Shown: piece after piece, positions 43,298-52,033 of the stretch | How positions within the stretch are numbered: the stretch's first letter is position 1 | Layout: every line of letters begins with the position of its first letter | Assembly (NCBI RefSeq): GCF_049942825.1 | Contig: NZ_CP187970.1 | Coordinates: 3,968,001-4,032,000, forward strand | Length of the DNA stretch: 64,000 bases | From: Paenibacillus_G sp049942825 | GTDB lineage: Bacteria; Bacillota; Bacilli; Paenibacillales; NBRC-103111 | Direction of reading: 5' to 3' | Program-made: the position numbers and the translations under genes | Notes under the pieces: generated by a model | Told to the model about the DNA's origin: nothing | Databases searched by the model: none | Seen by the model: the letters and a program-made list of their open reading frames with translations, nothing else

Positions 43298-44506
43298 TCA
43301 AGAGGACGCATGGGCATCCTGCAGGCTGCGCTTTTTGCCTTTAACCGATAAAATGAAGCACATCAACAGGACTAGACAAGCCAGCGTATACGGATAGTTG
43401 ATATTCAGGTCGAATAGAAAACCAGCAGCAATAGGCCCTGCAATATTGCCAAGGCTCGTAAAAGCAGAGTTCAAGCCGGCAACATAGCCCTGCTGATCCT
43501 TAGCCACCATGGACATTTGCGTACTGATGGCCGGTCGTAGGATATCGACTGCCAAAAATACAATAAAGGTAACGGCAAAAATCATCCAGTACTGATGAAC
43601 GAAAAGCGTCAGCAAAATAAACAAACCCGCAAAGAAAAGACAAAGGGAAATCACGCGCTGCTCCCCAAACCGCCTCAAGATCCAGCTGAAGGCCGTGAGC
43701 TGAACCACCGCACCGGCAATGGATCCGAAGGTGATGATAAAAGCGATATCCTTCGGCTCAAAATCAAATTTTTGATCCACAAACAGTGCAAAGACCGTTT
43801 CAAAATTAGCAAGCCCGAACGACATAACAAAAACGATGATCAAGCTTAAAAAAAAGGGCTCTTTATAGGCGTACCTCAATTGCTGAAGTAGACCTCTCCG
43901 TTCAACTTCGCTAGTTGGAGTATCAGATCCTTCCTCTTTGGAAGGGAGCGATTCCCTAAGGATCACTAACGTAATACATGCTGCCAGAATCCCCGCAGCC
44001 GCTGCAGCGTAAAAGGGTACACGGATGCCAAACTCAGCAATATAACCGCCAATGCCCGGCCCAATAATAAAGCCTGTTGTTATAGCCGCAGTAATGTACC
44101 CCATCCCCACCGCGCGTTCTTCGGGCGTTGTGATGTCTGCCGCATAAGCCATAACAGCCGGCATAATCATCGCGGCACTAATGCCGCCGAGCAGCCTTGA
44201 GGCAAAGAGCAGGACGGATGAATTGGCTAACCCAAACAGTCCCTCCGAAATGGCGAACACCACCAGCCCGATGACGATCATTCTTTTTCTTCCGTAGGAA
44301 TCAGTCAACCGGCCTGCCAAGGGCGAACATAGAAACTGTGTCAGCGAGAAGGCGGCTACCAACAAGCCGACCGTCCCCCCGGTAATGCCCAGGCTCTCCA
44401 TGAACTTAGGCATGATGGGAATGACAAGGCCGATCCCCGAGAAGACCAGCAGCAGATTGAACATGAGTATCAGCAAGGCTCCCCGCTGTTTTGTCAATAA
44501 AGCCAT
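43298..44506 (-). CDS. MFS multidrug efflux transporter (Bmr/NorA-type)
   Basis: A 402-aa 12-helix transporter. It starts MALLTKQRGALLILMFNLLL, has the motif-A loop GRLTDSYGRKRMIVIGL between helices 2 and 3, and motif C GYITAAITTGFIIGPGIGGY in helix 5, which marks drug/proton antiporters. The ATG at 44506 follows GGAGG with 8-nt spacing; the frame extends 21 bp further. A TetR gene lies 66 bp upstream on the same strand, and both carry the same operator, so efflux is expected to be induced by a TetR ligand. The drug specificity is unknown. Confidence 0.92.
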   Translation of the reverse strand: MALLTKQRGALLILMFNLLLVFSGIGLVIPIMPKFMESLGITGGTVGLLVAAFSLTQFLCSPLAGRLTDSYGRKRMIVIGLVVFAISEGLFGLANSSVLLFASRLLGGISAAMIMPAVMAYAADITTPEERAVGMGYITAAITTGFIIGPGIGGYIAEFGIRVPFYAAAAAGILAACITLVILRESLPSKEEGSDTPTSEVERRGLLQQLRYAYKEPFFLSLIIVFVMSFGLANFETVFALFVDQKFDFEPKDIAFIITFGSIAGAVVQLTAFSWILRRFGEQRVISLCLFFAGLFILLTLFVHQYWMIFAVTFIVFLAVDILRPAISTQMSMVAKDQQGYVAGLNSAFTSLGNIAGPIAAGFLFDLNINYPYTLACLVLLMCFILSVKGKKRSLQDAHASS

Positions 44507-44530
44507 TCTTACATCCTCCATTATCAATGA

Positions 44531-44552
44531 ATACTGAATTTTTATTCAGAAT
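44531..44552. promoter_or_regulatory. TetR operator before the MFS gene
   Basis: ATACTGAA-6-TTCAGAAT, almost identical to the palindrome upstream of the TetR gene at 45219-45240. It lies 25 bp upstream of the MFS start, overlapping its RBS-proximal promoter. Confidence 0.75.
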
Positions 44553-44571
44553 ATGTGCAAAAAAAAAGGGG

Positions 44572-45177
44572 CTATTGAGCCGGCTTGACAATGCCATGCA
44601 AAAACACATCCATAGCCAACCGATATGCCGCCAGCGCTTCTTCCCGTTCCATCCTCCGGCTGTGTTGACTTAATCCGAGCAGCAGGCTATCAAGAATAAT
44701 GGCGAGACCAGAAACATTGGTGATTTCGAATTCATGGTTAGCGATTCCCCTTTGCAGCAGCTGCTGATTAAAAGCGATGTACCCTTCGACCATCTCGTTG
44801 ATTCGCTTCTCCACTTCCGGGGTTTTCTCGGCATTGTTGAAAAACTCATCGGCAGCCTTGGTCAGCGGATGACTCAGTTGATCGAGCGCCAGGAATTCGG
44901 CCATGCCATATAATTTTTCGATCGTTGTAGGATACAGTTTTTCCTTGGCCAGCCATGTCTCATCCCATTCCCTGTTCCAATCTTCAAGTAAGTATAAAAA
45001 AAGTCCTTCCTTGTTCTTGAAATGGTAATAAATGTTACCGGCACTGCACCCGGCAGCTTTCACAATGTTTTCAATGGATGTTGCTTTATAGCCTTTTTGG
45101 GCAAATAAAGCTTTTGCCGCATCGGCGATCTTTTTCTTCGTATGCTCCGTTTGCTGTTTCTTTTTATTCAAATGCAC
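44572..45177 (-). CDS. TetR family transcriptional regulator of the adjacent efflux pump
   Basis: A 201-aa regulator with the HTH segment KIADAAKALFAQKGYKATSI followed by ENIVKAAGCSAGNIYYHFKN, and a helical ligand domain in the BmrR/YfiR-like style (FFNNAEKTPEVEKRINEMVEGYIAFNQQLL). The initial Lys-rich MHLNKKKQQTEHTKKK is normal for the subgroup. Matching palindromes before this gene and before the MFS gene indicate autoregulation and control of the pump. Confidence 0.9.
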   Translation of the reverse strand: MHLNKKKQQTEHTKKKIADAAKALFAQKGYKATSIENIVKAAGCSAGNIYYHFKNKEGLFLYLLEDWNREWDETWLAKEKLYPTTIEKLYGMAEFLALDQLSHPLTKAADEFFNNAEKTPEVEKRINEMVEGYIAFNQQLLQRGIANHEFEITNVSGLAIILDSLLLGLSQHSRRMEREEALAAYRLAMDVFLHGIVKPAQ

Positions 45178-45218
45178 TTCACCACTTTCTGGATGACAGA
45201 TTCTGCAAGATGAAAATA

Positions 45219-45240
45219 ATACTGAACAATTATTCAGTAT
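45219..45240. promoter_or_regulatory. TetR operator before the tetR gene
   Basis: ATACTGAA-CAATTA-TTCAGTAT, with perfect 8-bp inverted arms, 42 bp upstream of the TetR start. A near copy is found before the MFS gene. Confidence 0.8.
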
Positions 45241-45679
45241 TATAACCTATAAAGTGCGGGACAATCAAATGCGAAAAGGCCCTGCTCAGACCAGCCACAC
45301 CATCAAGTGAATACATACAGACGTGTTCCTCGTAGTCCCTGAATTCCGGCATGCCGGCGGCATAGGCGGTATATTCATACGGCTGGAAATAGATTACGAC
45401 GCCTTCATGGCTCAAATAATAATCGCGGTCCGGCTTAATCGTGTCGAACGGCGTAATGAGAGGAAGATCCGTATCCTTGATTTGTTCCTGGATCGTGCGG
45501 TTGATGATAGTGACATAATCCGGGTGATCCGCCGCGGCTGCCTTCAGCGTGAGCAGCTTCCCTGTCTTCAGATCGAACGTATAACCGCGGCGGGCAATCC
45601 CACCATGCGCCCCGCCCGTATACTGGTAATGATCCACGTACAAGCTCAATTTTCCCTGTTCATTGGAGGTTACCGTATA
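45230..45679 (-). pseudogene. DUF3298/DUF4163-type protein, C-terminal fragment cut by an IS element
   Basis: From the IS boundary the minus strand reads YTVTSNEQGKLSLYVDHYQY followed by TGGAHGGIARRGYTFDLKTGKLLTL, then PLITPFDTIKPDRDYYLSHEGVVIYFQPYEYTAYAAGMPEF. This is the DUF3298 fold found in RsiV-like and PdaC-like extracytoplasmic proteins. The N-terminal part, including any membrane anchor, is absent: beyond the IS the sequence belongs to a different gene (a ydbT fragment). After MPEFRDYEE the C-terminus departs from the family pattern. The apparent 265-aa open frame continues into the IS and is a chimera. Confidence 0.78.
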
Positions 45680-46585
45680 AGAACTTATCCCGAAATAAAT
45701 TAGCGGGAGTGGACCTTGATCATTTCCTCCAGACAATAATCGAGCAGGCGAAATGAAGTAAAGCAAGGTAGTTACACGCCTTTTTCTCAAAACGAACAAG
45801 CAACTCCCGGAAGCGGTTAAGCCAAGAGAAAAGCACTTCAACGACCCATCGGCGGGGACTCTTGCCCTCCTGCTTTTCTTGCTTTTCCTCCCCGCGGGAT
45901 CGTATGTGCGGGATATAGCCACGGTCGATGACATTCTGACGGGCTTTCTTGCCGGTATAACCAGCATCGGCACATAAATGCAAGCTCGACTGCTCCTTGT
46001 CTTGCTGCGGTTTGAGGACAAGAGCATCCAGCGACTGTTCCAGCAGCTTTACGTCATGCCGGTTCGCCCCGTCGATTACTACGGCTAGTGGCAGTCCATT
46101 TTGATCCACGAGTACACTTCGTTTCGTCCCCTTTTTTTCCCCGATCCGTCGGGTTGTTCCCGGATGCTTCAAGCGCAAGAGGAGCTTTGACTAAACTGCC
46201 GTCAATGCTTTGCCATTCCCAGCCGATTCCTTCCATCTCATCGTACTCTTGTAGGCCGAGTACCCAGATTCGCTCAAAAAATCCTTCTTCTGTCCAAAAT
46301 TGAAAATGCCGATGCAGGCTGCTGGACGAACCATATTCGCGCGGAACTGCGTTCCTCTGACACCCGGTGCGAAGGACATACAGAATCCCTTCCAGAACCT
46401 TACGTGGTTCGGTCGGTTTTCTGCCCCCGCCTGGCTTTCTCTGGTACTCGCGTTTCGCATCTCGTTTTCGTTTCGGAATTTCATCTTTGATTTTTTCCCA
46501 AAATTCATCGGATAGGGTCCAGGGTTTTGTTCGCATCTTCGCTCACCTCGTACCCTTTATTACCCACTATTTCGGGATAAGCTCT
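45680..46585 (-). mobile_element. IS5-family (IS427-like) insertion sequence, 906 bp
   Basis: Terminal inverted repeats AGAACTTATCCCGAAATA (45680-45697) and TATTTCGGGATAAGCTCT (46568-46585) match at 17 of 18 positions. The dinucleotide TA flanks both ends (45678-45679 and 46586-46587), consistent with target duplication. The element holds one transposase gene in two overlapping frames. It sits exactly at the junction between a DUF3298 fragment and a ydbT fragment. Confidence 0.9.
45720..46536 (-). CDS. IS5-type DDE transposase expressed by frameshifting (orfA + orfB)
   Basis: orfA starts at ATG 46536 after GAGGTGA (MRTKPWTLSDEFWEKIKDEI) and contains the DUF4096-like N-terminal domain (YGSSSSLHRHFQFWTEEGFFERIW) and the first catalytic Asp (SIDGSLVKAPLAL). 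At GGGGAAAAAAAGGGG (about 46130-46145) the frame changes to orfB: KKGTKRSVLVDQNGLPLAVV, then LHLCADAGYTGKKAR with the second Asp, and RWVVEVLFSWLNRFRELLVR with the Glu. Loss of one A (or +1 slippage) at the A7 run fuses the frames, a common expression strategy in this group. With that event, the enzyme is full length and probably functional. Confidence 0.88.
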
Positions 46586-46594
46586 TAGTCTTCT

Positions 46595-46740
46595 CAAGGA
46601 CCTTGAAGGAGCTGCTCCCCCTAATCCCTCATGATGTTCACCATCATAAAACACTAGCTCCCGCTGCAACTATGCGAGGCTACTGTTACCGTAAGAACCA
46701 GTGTCCGCCTGCATAGCTGTCACTCGCTTTAGTAAGTACC
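46595..46740 (-). pseudogene. Degenerate fragment of a ydbT-like 3' end (copy A)
   Basis: Aligns by eye with 49880-50040 of the intact ydbT gene: CTTGAAGGAGCTGCTCCCCC, CCTCATGATGTTCACC, GGCTACTGTTACCGTAAGAA and GTCACTCGCTTTAG have close counterparts there. It carries several stops. The IS element abuts it. Confidence 0.62.
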
Positions 46741-47344
46741 GGTGAGAAGTCAGGTGCATCTGCCTGCATTGGCAAGAGGCAATCCATGATGTTATTGACC
46801 GTTCGTGCGGAAGCCTTTCCTTTCTTCATGAAAGGATGTCCTTTTATACTTAACGGAAATAACGATAGGGATCACCTATCGTTATCGGGTTGGAGCGATA
46901 AATCTACCAGCCCGAGATGCTACATGCACTGTCTTCGGATGGGCTGATGAGTCAGTACCGAACTTGCGGGAAATACGGTTAGCCTAAATGCAATTTCGAC
47001 TACCACCAAGAATCTCACTTATACAGAAAATGTCGGCTTACGATTTAGCAGTGGGAGTCTCAGGAATAAAATTCTCTGGTACTGGTTGCAGCCTTGCAAA
47101 AGTACTCCCCATTAAATAGCGACTATGATTCAAAGTGTGCCAAAAAACCATTAGACTCAAGGGTTGGCATATAGCGACTATATAAACTTAAACGTCCCTT
47201 ATGCTAGACATTTAGCCCATCATACCAACATAGTCTCAAGTGTAGTCGCTATACTTATGACTATGATGGTGAGGCGCGGGCTGAATGAAGGCTGCCCTAC
47301 CATACAAATGTGTGACCTCGCTACGGATCGGTGAAGCCGCAGCG
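46741..47344. other. Non-coding, structured and repetitive region
   Basis: No gene. It contains a 12-bp hairpin ATAACGATAGG/CCTATCGTTAT at about 46869-46895. The motif TAGCGACTA occurs at about 47111 and 47173, and reversed as TAGTCGCTA at about 47237. Sequence at 46948-46965 superficially recalls a hammerhead core, but no stems support it. Origin unknown; probably decayed mobile DNA. Confidence 0.4.
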
Positions 47345-47520
47345 AGGTCCTGCTCCACTAAGGCTGAACCAGCTCCATATGGCCAGAATATCCCCCTCAT
47401 CCAAGCAGTGCACTTTGAAGGAACTGCCTTCCCATTCCCCCATGATGCTCACCTTAAAGGATAGAGCTGCCGATGAGCGAGGCTGCTACTCACTGTCAAC
47501 CGTAAAAGCAGACCTATAAC
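47345..47520 (-). pseudogene. Degenerate fragment of a ydbT-like 3' end (copy B)
   Basis: The minus-strand frame encodes GSSFKVHCLDEGDILAIWSW followed by FSLSGAG, clearly the counterpart of GSSFEVHYLDEGDVQTAWRW followed by FSRSGTG at the C-terminus of the intact ydbT product. The frames before it are broken and the rest of the gene is missing. Confidence 0.72.
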
Positions 47521-47811
47521 TTGGATCCAGGTATCATCGATATGCTGAATCAGAAATCTTGGCTCGCATAAGCTGGACAACAAGAAAAATCCCCATACTG
47601 TTAAGTCAACCAAATGTTTTGACTGACAGTTCAAAAGTATCCAGAATCAATCCCTTCAATAAAGTTTTGTTGGCAAACCTATACATTCAAAATTAATATC
47701 TATGGAGTTTTTAAATGCCATAATAATAATTACCTAACAGCTCTTGCCTGACAAATAATGCATCTCTCTGAAGCCTCATGATATAATAGAATAAGAATTG
47801 GAATTGATTTC

Positions 47812-48648
47812 ATGAAAGATTTACTTGATCCAAAGAATGATTTTGTTTTTAAACGGATATTCGGAAGTGAAGAGAATAAGGATGTGCTGCTGGCATTTCT
47901 TAACCGTACTTTCCAAGAAGCCGGAGAACCGCCTCTTACCGAAATTGTACTCATGAACCCATACACGGATAAAGACTCGCCTCAAGATAAGCAGTCCATA
48001 TTTGATATCCAAGCTAGAACTGCTGAAGGCAAATTAATTAATATCGAAATGCAGTTGTTTAACCGCTATGACAATGAGAAGCGAACATTATATTATTGGA
48101 GTAAGTAATACGCTAGCCAACTTGAAGAAGGACAGCCATATAAGACTCTGAAGAAGTGTGTCACCATCAACATACTTAACTTCTCCATACTGCCAAACGA
48201 CAGATATCATAATGTATTTCATTTACGAGAAGACCGTAGAGGCATATCATTAACCGACGATCTTGAAATACATTTTCTGGAACTTTCAAAGTTGCAGTAT
48301 CAACAGATAACCACATCTGGCGGTTTGTTGAACTGGTTACTTTTTCTCAAAAGTGACAATACAGATAATTGGGAGGTGTTAAAAATGCAGGAACCTGAAC
48401 TCGGCAAAGCGATGACCGTTCTAGAATTTCTTAGTCAAGACGCAGAGACACGCCGGCTTTATGAAATGAGACAGAAGGCTCTGCATGACGAGGCTTCTTC
48501 CATGGAGGGTGCACGTGAAGAAGGTGAAAAGAAGGGCAAGCTTGAGGTTGCATCAAAAATGCTCGCAAAAGGTATGGATTTAGAGTCAATTTCAGAGTTC
48601 ACAGGAATATCAATCGAAGAATTGAAAAAATTACCTCAAGCCCATTAA
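47812..48648 (+). pseudogene. Rpn-family PD-(D/E)XK nuclease with one premature stop
   Basis: Recombination-promoting nuclease/putative transposase family. The first part has MKDLLDPKNDFVFKRIFGSE, FLNRTFQEAGEPPL and the nuclease core IFDIQARTAEGKLINIEMQL. After YYWSK an in-frame TAA (48106-48108) replaces the usual Leu codon of the YWSKLY block; TTA to TAA is a single change. The same frame then continues unbroken with YASQLEEGQPYKTLKKCVTI, DDLEIHFLEL and the C-terminal coiled segment GAREEGEKKGKLEVASKMLA to 48648. Readthrough would give 278 residues, the normal length. It is a nonsense pseudogene or a sequencing error; an internal start could express the C-terminal part only. Confidence 0.88.
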
Positions 48649-49308
48649 CAAACTGCTGTCATGGAATACTCCTTGGCAGCTTTTTCTTTGTTACTGCTCA
48701 TTCCCAGCCTGATTGGCAGTTGAGGAGTACTAATGGTTACTAAAGCTGAGAGAGCCTTACCCAGAAGATGCTGTTAGAATGCAATAAGGAATTACGCATC
48801 ACACCGCCCCTCGACTTTCCTTGTGTTCCCCTTCGTCTCGTCCTCCGCCACAGGAAGATGCTTCTGCCATTCCTGCAGCATCGTACCGGCTGCTTTCAGT
48901 TCCTCATCACTGTATTCGATATTCGTTCAGAGGACTCGAATCTCCACGCGTAAAGCCCACTCCCCCCTAAAGTGTCTGCCATTCCATCACAACCGCTCAT
49001 TTAAGGTGCTTACGCCTGGCCAAAGGGAGAGAGGAATTTGATCCTTGGAGACGCTTGTGAAGCCTATACGATTTCCAACAAGGAGTTTATCAATCTCATT
49101 GAATCCCACTACCCCCTGCCCCAAGGAGACCATGCCTACCCGGCTTCCGCTAGGGGTTAGTGTCATACATTATATATGTGTATTTCGGAAATCAAAATTA
49201 TAAGTTCTCTGCGCAGCAACGATTGTCATAGGAGCAGTAACCCTTACGATCCTGGAAATAGGACCGCCCCACTCGCAAAGTGACAAAGAGCATATCTAGA
49301 ATACCTAT
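48649..49308. other. Decayed intergenic region with gene remnants
   Basis: No complete gene. On the minus strand about 48800-48925 encodes IEYSDEELKAAGTMLQEWQK and HLPVAEDETKGNTRKVEG, a clear but unidentified protein fragment bounded by stops. On the plus strand 49038-49160 (TTG after GAGAGG) encodes a 40-residue frame starting MILGDACEAYTISNKEFINL, also unidentified. Both look like remnants of larger genes. Confidence 0.4.
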
Positions 49309-49770
49309 TTATTCCTTCCTTAACTGGTCAGGGAGTACATTTTTGATTACCTTCCCTGTTGCAAGAACCTTTACCTCATACTCTCTTACACCCTTGTATA
49401 GCTCCCCCGACTTTTCTACGATCTGAACGAACTCAGCCCGCAATTCTTCTGATCCTTTGAACCAAACTTTATCACCTAGTGCATAAGAATTATCCGATAT
49501 CCACACTTCTAGGCTCTTTTCCTTCCTAATTTTAAAGGTTACAACCATTCCATCGGCATAGTTTTTAAAGATGACTTCTCCCTTCTTATCTCTCTCAGTA
49601 TAATTCCACTCTCCGATAGCATTCTCGCCATAGCTTTCTTTCAAATACTCTACTACACTTAAGAATGCAGGGGCTTCGATAGCCCCTGCATTCGGCTTAT
49701 ACATCATAAACTCCGGAAGTTCTGTGCCTTCTAAATGGATTAATTTAAAGTGAAACCTCACAATGATCAC
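49309..49770 (-). CDS. Hypothetical protein, about 150 aa
   Basis: No family is recognised. The protein has a mixed alpha/beta look: FLSVVEYLKESYGENAIGEW and GMVVTFKIRKEKSLEVWISD, then a C-terminal VREYEVKVLATGKVIKNVLP. There is no signal or membrane segment. The frame opens at GTG 49770; a second GTG three codons later (49761) sits 8 nt after GAGG and may be the real start. It lies 33 bp downstream of ydbT on the same strand and might be co-transcribed, though its base composition is more AT-rich. Confidence 0.55.
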   Translation of the reverse strand: MIIVRFHFKLIHLEGTELPEFMMYKPNAGAIEAPAFLSVVEYLKESYGENAIGEWNYTERDKKGEVIFKNYADGMVVTFKIRKEKSLEVWISDNSYALGDKVWFKGSEELRAEFVQIVEKSGELYKGVREYEVKVLATGKVIKNVLPDQLRKE

Positions 49771-49803
49771 CTCACTATGTTTAATCTGTTCGAACTCCTC
49801 CCT

Positions 49804-51339
49804 CTACCGCGAGCGCTGAATAAATCCTGTTCCACTGCGGCTGAACCAGCGCCAAGCGGTCTGCACGTCCCCCTCATCCAGGTAGTGCACCTCGAAGGAG
49901 CTCCCCCCAAGTCCTCCCATGATGTTCACCCTCAGAGACAGCAGCTTCCTCTTCCGCTGTGCAAGGCTGCCGCTCGCTGTCACCGTAAGGATCTGAGGCC
50001 GTAGTACATAGCATGTTTCTCGCGACAGTAAGCGTCTGCGCAGCGTCAGTTCTCCTCCTGATAAGTGCATTCCCGCGTCCTTATAGCAATGCAGCGACCA
50101 GAACCACGTTAGCGGATATAGTATTAGAGCCCACAGGCCCGGCAAATGAAAGTACAAGATCGCCACGGCACACATCAATGTGACAACGAGCATTTTGAAG
50201 CGAAGGTAATAAAGGAAGGCCTGCCGCGGGGCTCTTGCGGTCACCGGCTTCACGGTGAACTGAGGAACCACCTCACTGAGCAGCGCAGGAATGTCCTTCG
50301 TTCGCACCCAGGGGTGAAGCACCAGCTTTTCCTGCTTGCATGATGCAATGACACGCAGCTCAATCTCAGCGTATCCGAGCAGCTGGCGCAGCAACCCTTC
50401 TTTTACAATAACAGCCTGCACACGCCTCGGAGAGAACACGGTCTTCCTGCGTTCGAGGAGGCCGTGAGCAACCACGAGCTGCTCCCCGTCCCGGCTAACG
50501 GTGAATTCCCCGAACCTTAGAATGAACAGCACTGAGGAGAGCAGCCAGGCAAACAGCAGCAGAACACTCGATGCCGTTAGAATGGCGAATCCCCCATGAA
50601 GATGGGCCGCTGACTCCTTGAAGAGCCGTTCATAGATGTTGTCCTCCAGGAAGTCGTTCAGCAACGAGTATACCCCGCCGGTGAAGGCTACAACCATCCC
50701 GATATTCATGGAGGAGAAGGCGGCCTTGGCCACCTCACTCGACGATAATTTCAGCAGCGGGGCTGTTTGCGGCAGACTATGTTCCGGCGCAGATATCCCT
50801 TCTGCACCTGCTTCTCTGCCCAGGTCTTTTTCTGCCAGAGCGGTCCCTGCAACATCTGCACCATAGGTCCCTATCATACCTGTTCCCTGGGCTGCATGCT
50901 GTCGCTGACGAAGCCACTGCTGCAGGAACTGGGCCTCCTCCAAGGACACGGCTGGCAGTAGCCCATCCGATTTTGGCCCCCCACCCGGTGTCTCGATCCG
51001 AACCTGCACCACGCCGAGAAGACGCTGGAGCAACGGCTGCTCCATGCTGACCGAGTGGATCCGGCCGAAATAAAGGTTCTTCTCATCTTTCAGTAGTACA
51101 CCGCGCCGGATGACCAGACGGTCATCTTCAAGCATATAAACGAACCGTTTCCAGCTGAGTACCCCCCAACCAATAAGCAGAATTAGCAGCAAAGCGGCTA
51201 ATATTCCCCATCCATACAGATCCTCCAGAACTTGACCCCTTCGCAAATATAGAATCACAATGATGGGAATGAGCCCCTTAATCCATTCATAGAACGTGAA
51301 GAGCAGGAATACGGGATGCAGCTGCTTCTCGTTATTCAT
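49804..51339 (-). CDS. ydbT: YdbT-like membrane protein with bacterial PH domains
   Basis: A 511-aa membrane protein made of repeated bPH_2 domains. It has membrane helices near the N-terminus (FYEWIKGLIPIIVILYL, GILAALLLILLIGWGVL), another pair in the middle (ILTASSVLLLFAWLLSSVLF) and one later (LMCAVAILYFHLPGLWALIL). Each helix block is followed by a PH-like beta region starting DRLVIRRGVLLKDEKNLYFG or EQLVVAHGLLERRKTVFSPR. The long frame starts at 51393, but ATG 51339 (MNNEKQLHPVF) overlaps the ydbS stop by 8 bp and is preceded by GGTGG, so it is preferred. In Bacillus the ydbS/ydbT pair contributes to resistance to certain bacteriocins; a similar envelope role is inferred. Confidence 0.88.
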   Translation of the reverse strand: MNNEKQLHPVFLLFTFYEWIKGLIPIIVILYLRRGQVLEDLYGWGILAALLLILLIGWGVLSWKRFVYMLEDDRLVIRRGVLLKDEKNLYFGRIHSVSMEQPLLQRLLGVVQVRIETPGGGPKSDGLLPAVSLEEAQFLQQWLRQRQHAAQGTGMIGTYGADVAGTALAEKDLGREAGAEGISAPEHSLPQTAPLLKLSSSEVAKAAFSSMNIGMVVAFTGGVYSLLNDFLEDNIYERLFKESAAHLHGGFAILTASSVLLLFAWLLSSVLFILRFGEFTVSRDGEQLVVAHGLLERRKTVFSPRRVQAVIVKEGLLRQLLGYAEIELRVIASCKQEKLVLHPWVRTKDIPALLSEVVPQFTVKPVTARAPRQAFLYYLRFKMLVVTLMCAVAILYFHLPGLWALILYPLTWFWSLHCYKDAGMHLSGGELTLRRRLLSRETCYVLRPQILTVTASGSLAQRKRKLLSLRVNIMGGLGGSSFEVHYLDEGDVQTAWRWFSRSGTGFIQRSR

Positions 51340-51811
51340 CTGGTTCCACCACCCTGGCCAGCCTGCTGATCTGCTGCTTGATCCGCTCTGCATCCTCCCG
51401 TTTCAATCCGCTAATCTTATGCGTTGTAGCAGCTGTTACGATCTTGACCTCCGCAAGGTCGTATTTGCGCATCAGTGGACCGCTTCCCATCTCTACATGC
51501 TGCACGCGTATCATTGGAACCAGAACAGAACTGATGAACAGAGCTCCTGATTGAAGCTCAAGTTCCTCCTCTCGAATGTCAAAGGAGAACCAGCGGACCT
51601 CTGCTTTCGGCACAAAACATACGAAGAGAACGAAGCTTAGGGCAAACAGGCCGAGGGCGATCCATCCGGGGAGGAAACTCCAGCCAAACAAGTAAGCGAG
51701 TAGACAATACAAAATGGACAGTGTGATGAGTACAGAGTTCACAATAATGGCAGAGATCCGGGAAACCTTCACCGAGTCGGGATGCAGCCTTTGAGGCAGA
51801 TGGGATATCAA
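51332..51811 (-). CDS. ydbS: YdbS-like membrane protein with bacterial PH domain
   Basis: A 159-aa protein with two membrane helices (IIVNSVLITLSILYCLLAYL and WIALGLFALSFVLFVCFV) followed by one bPH_2 domain (RWFSFDIREEELELQSGALF, VLVPMIRVQHVEMGSGPLMR). The start is TTG 51811, 10 nt after AAGGAG. It overlaps ydbT, so the two form a coupled pair, as in Bacillus. An internal 54-bp piece (51473-51526) is repeated at 55702-55755. Confidence 0.87.
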   Translation of the reverse strand: MISHLPQRLHPDSVKVSRISAIIVNSVLITLSILYCLLAYLFGWSFLPGWIALGLFALSFVLFVCFVPKAEVRWFSFDIREEELELQSGALFISSVLVPMIRVQHVEMGSGPLMRKYDLAEVKIVTAATTHKISGLKREDAERIKQQISRLARVVEPDE

Positions 51812-52033
51812 AAGACCATCACTCCTTGCTAATTTTACCAGTTAATTCCTATACGCCTCCCCACTTCAAAAGGTTTCATTCTTGCCCTAGTAATGCTGCA
51901 GTGAGGGCTGCGAAATGGCTTAAACTGGAAATGAATCAAAATTAGAAGGTGGTGGTAATGGAGCCCTCCTCGTGAACTTCGCGGTTGTCGCGCTCGTAAT
52001 CACCCTCGTGCTGAAACCGGAAATAAATACTGA
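51812..52033. other. Intergenic region with a transporter-tail remnant
   Basis: On the plus strand a frame behind GAAGGTGGTGG reads NGALLVNFAVVALVITLVLK followed by PEINTEPSPS, resembling the last membrane helix of a sodium:solute symporter. The rest of that gene is not present here. The frame then enters the repeat at 52034. Confidence 0.35.

Noticed and set aside
45230..46027. 265-aa gene as one continuous protein
   Set aside because: The frame crosses the IS terminal repeat: the first half is antisense/out-of-frame transposase sequence and only the second half is DUF3298.
46605..46680. Rejoining the DUF3298 gene across the IS (frame SSSFKVLEKT-TVTSNEQ)
   Set aside because: The right flank matches the ydbT 3' end (SSFEVHYL), so the apparent in-frame join is coincidental.
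46940..46985. Hammerhead-ribozyme-like core CTGATGAG...CGAAC
   Set aside because: The GAAA after stem II is not conserved and I find no matching stems I and III or cleavage site.
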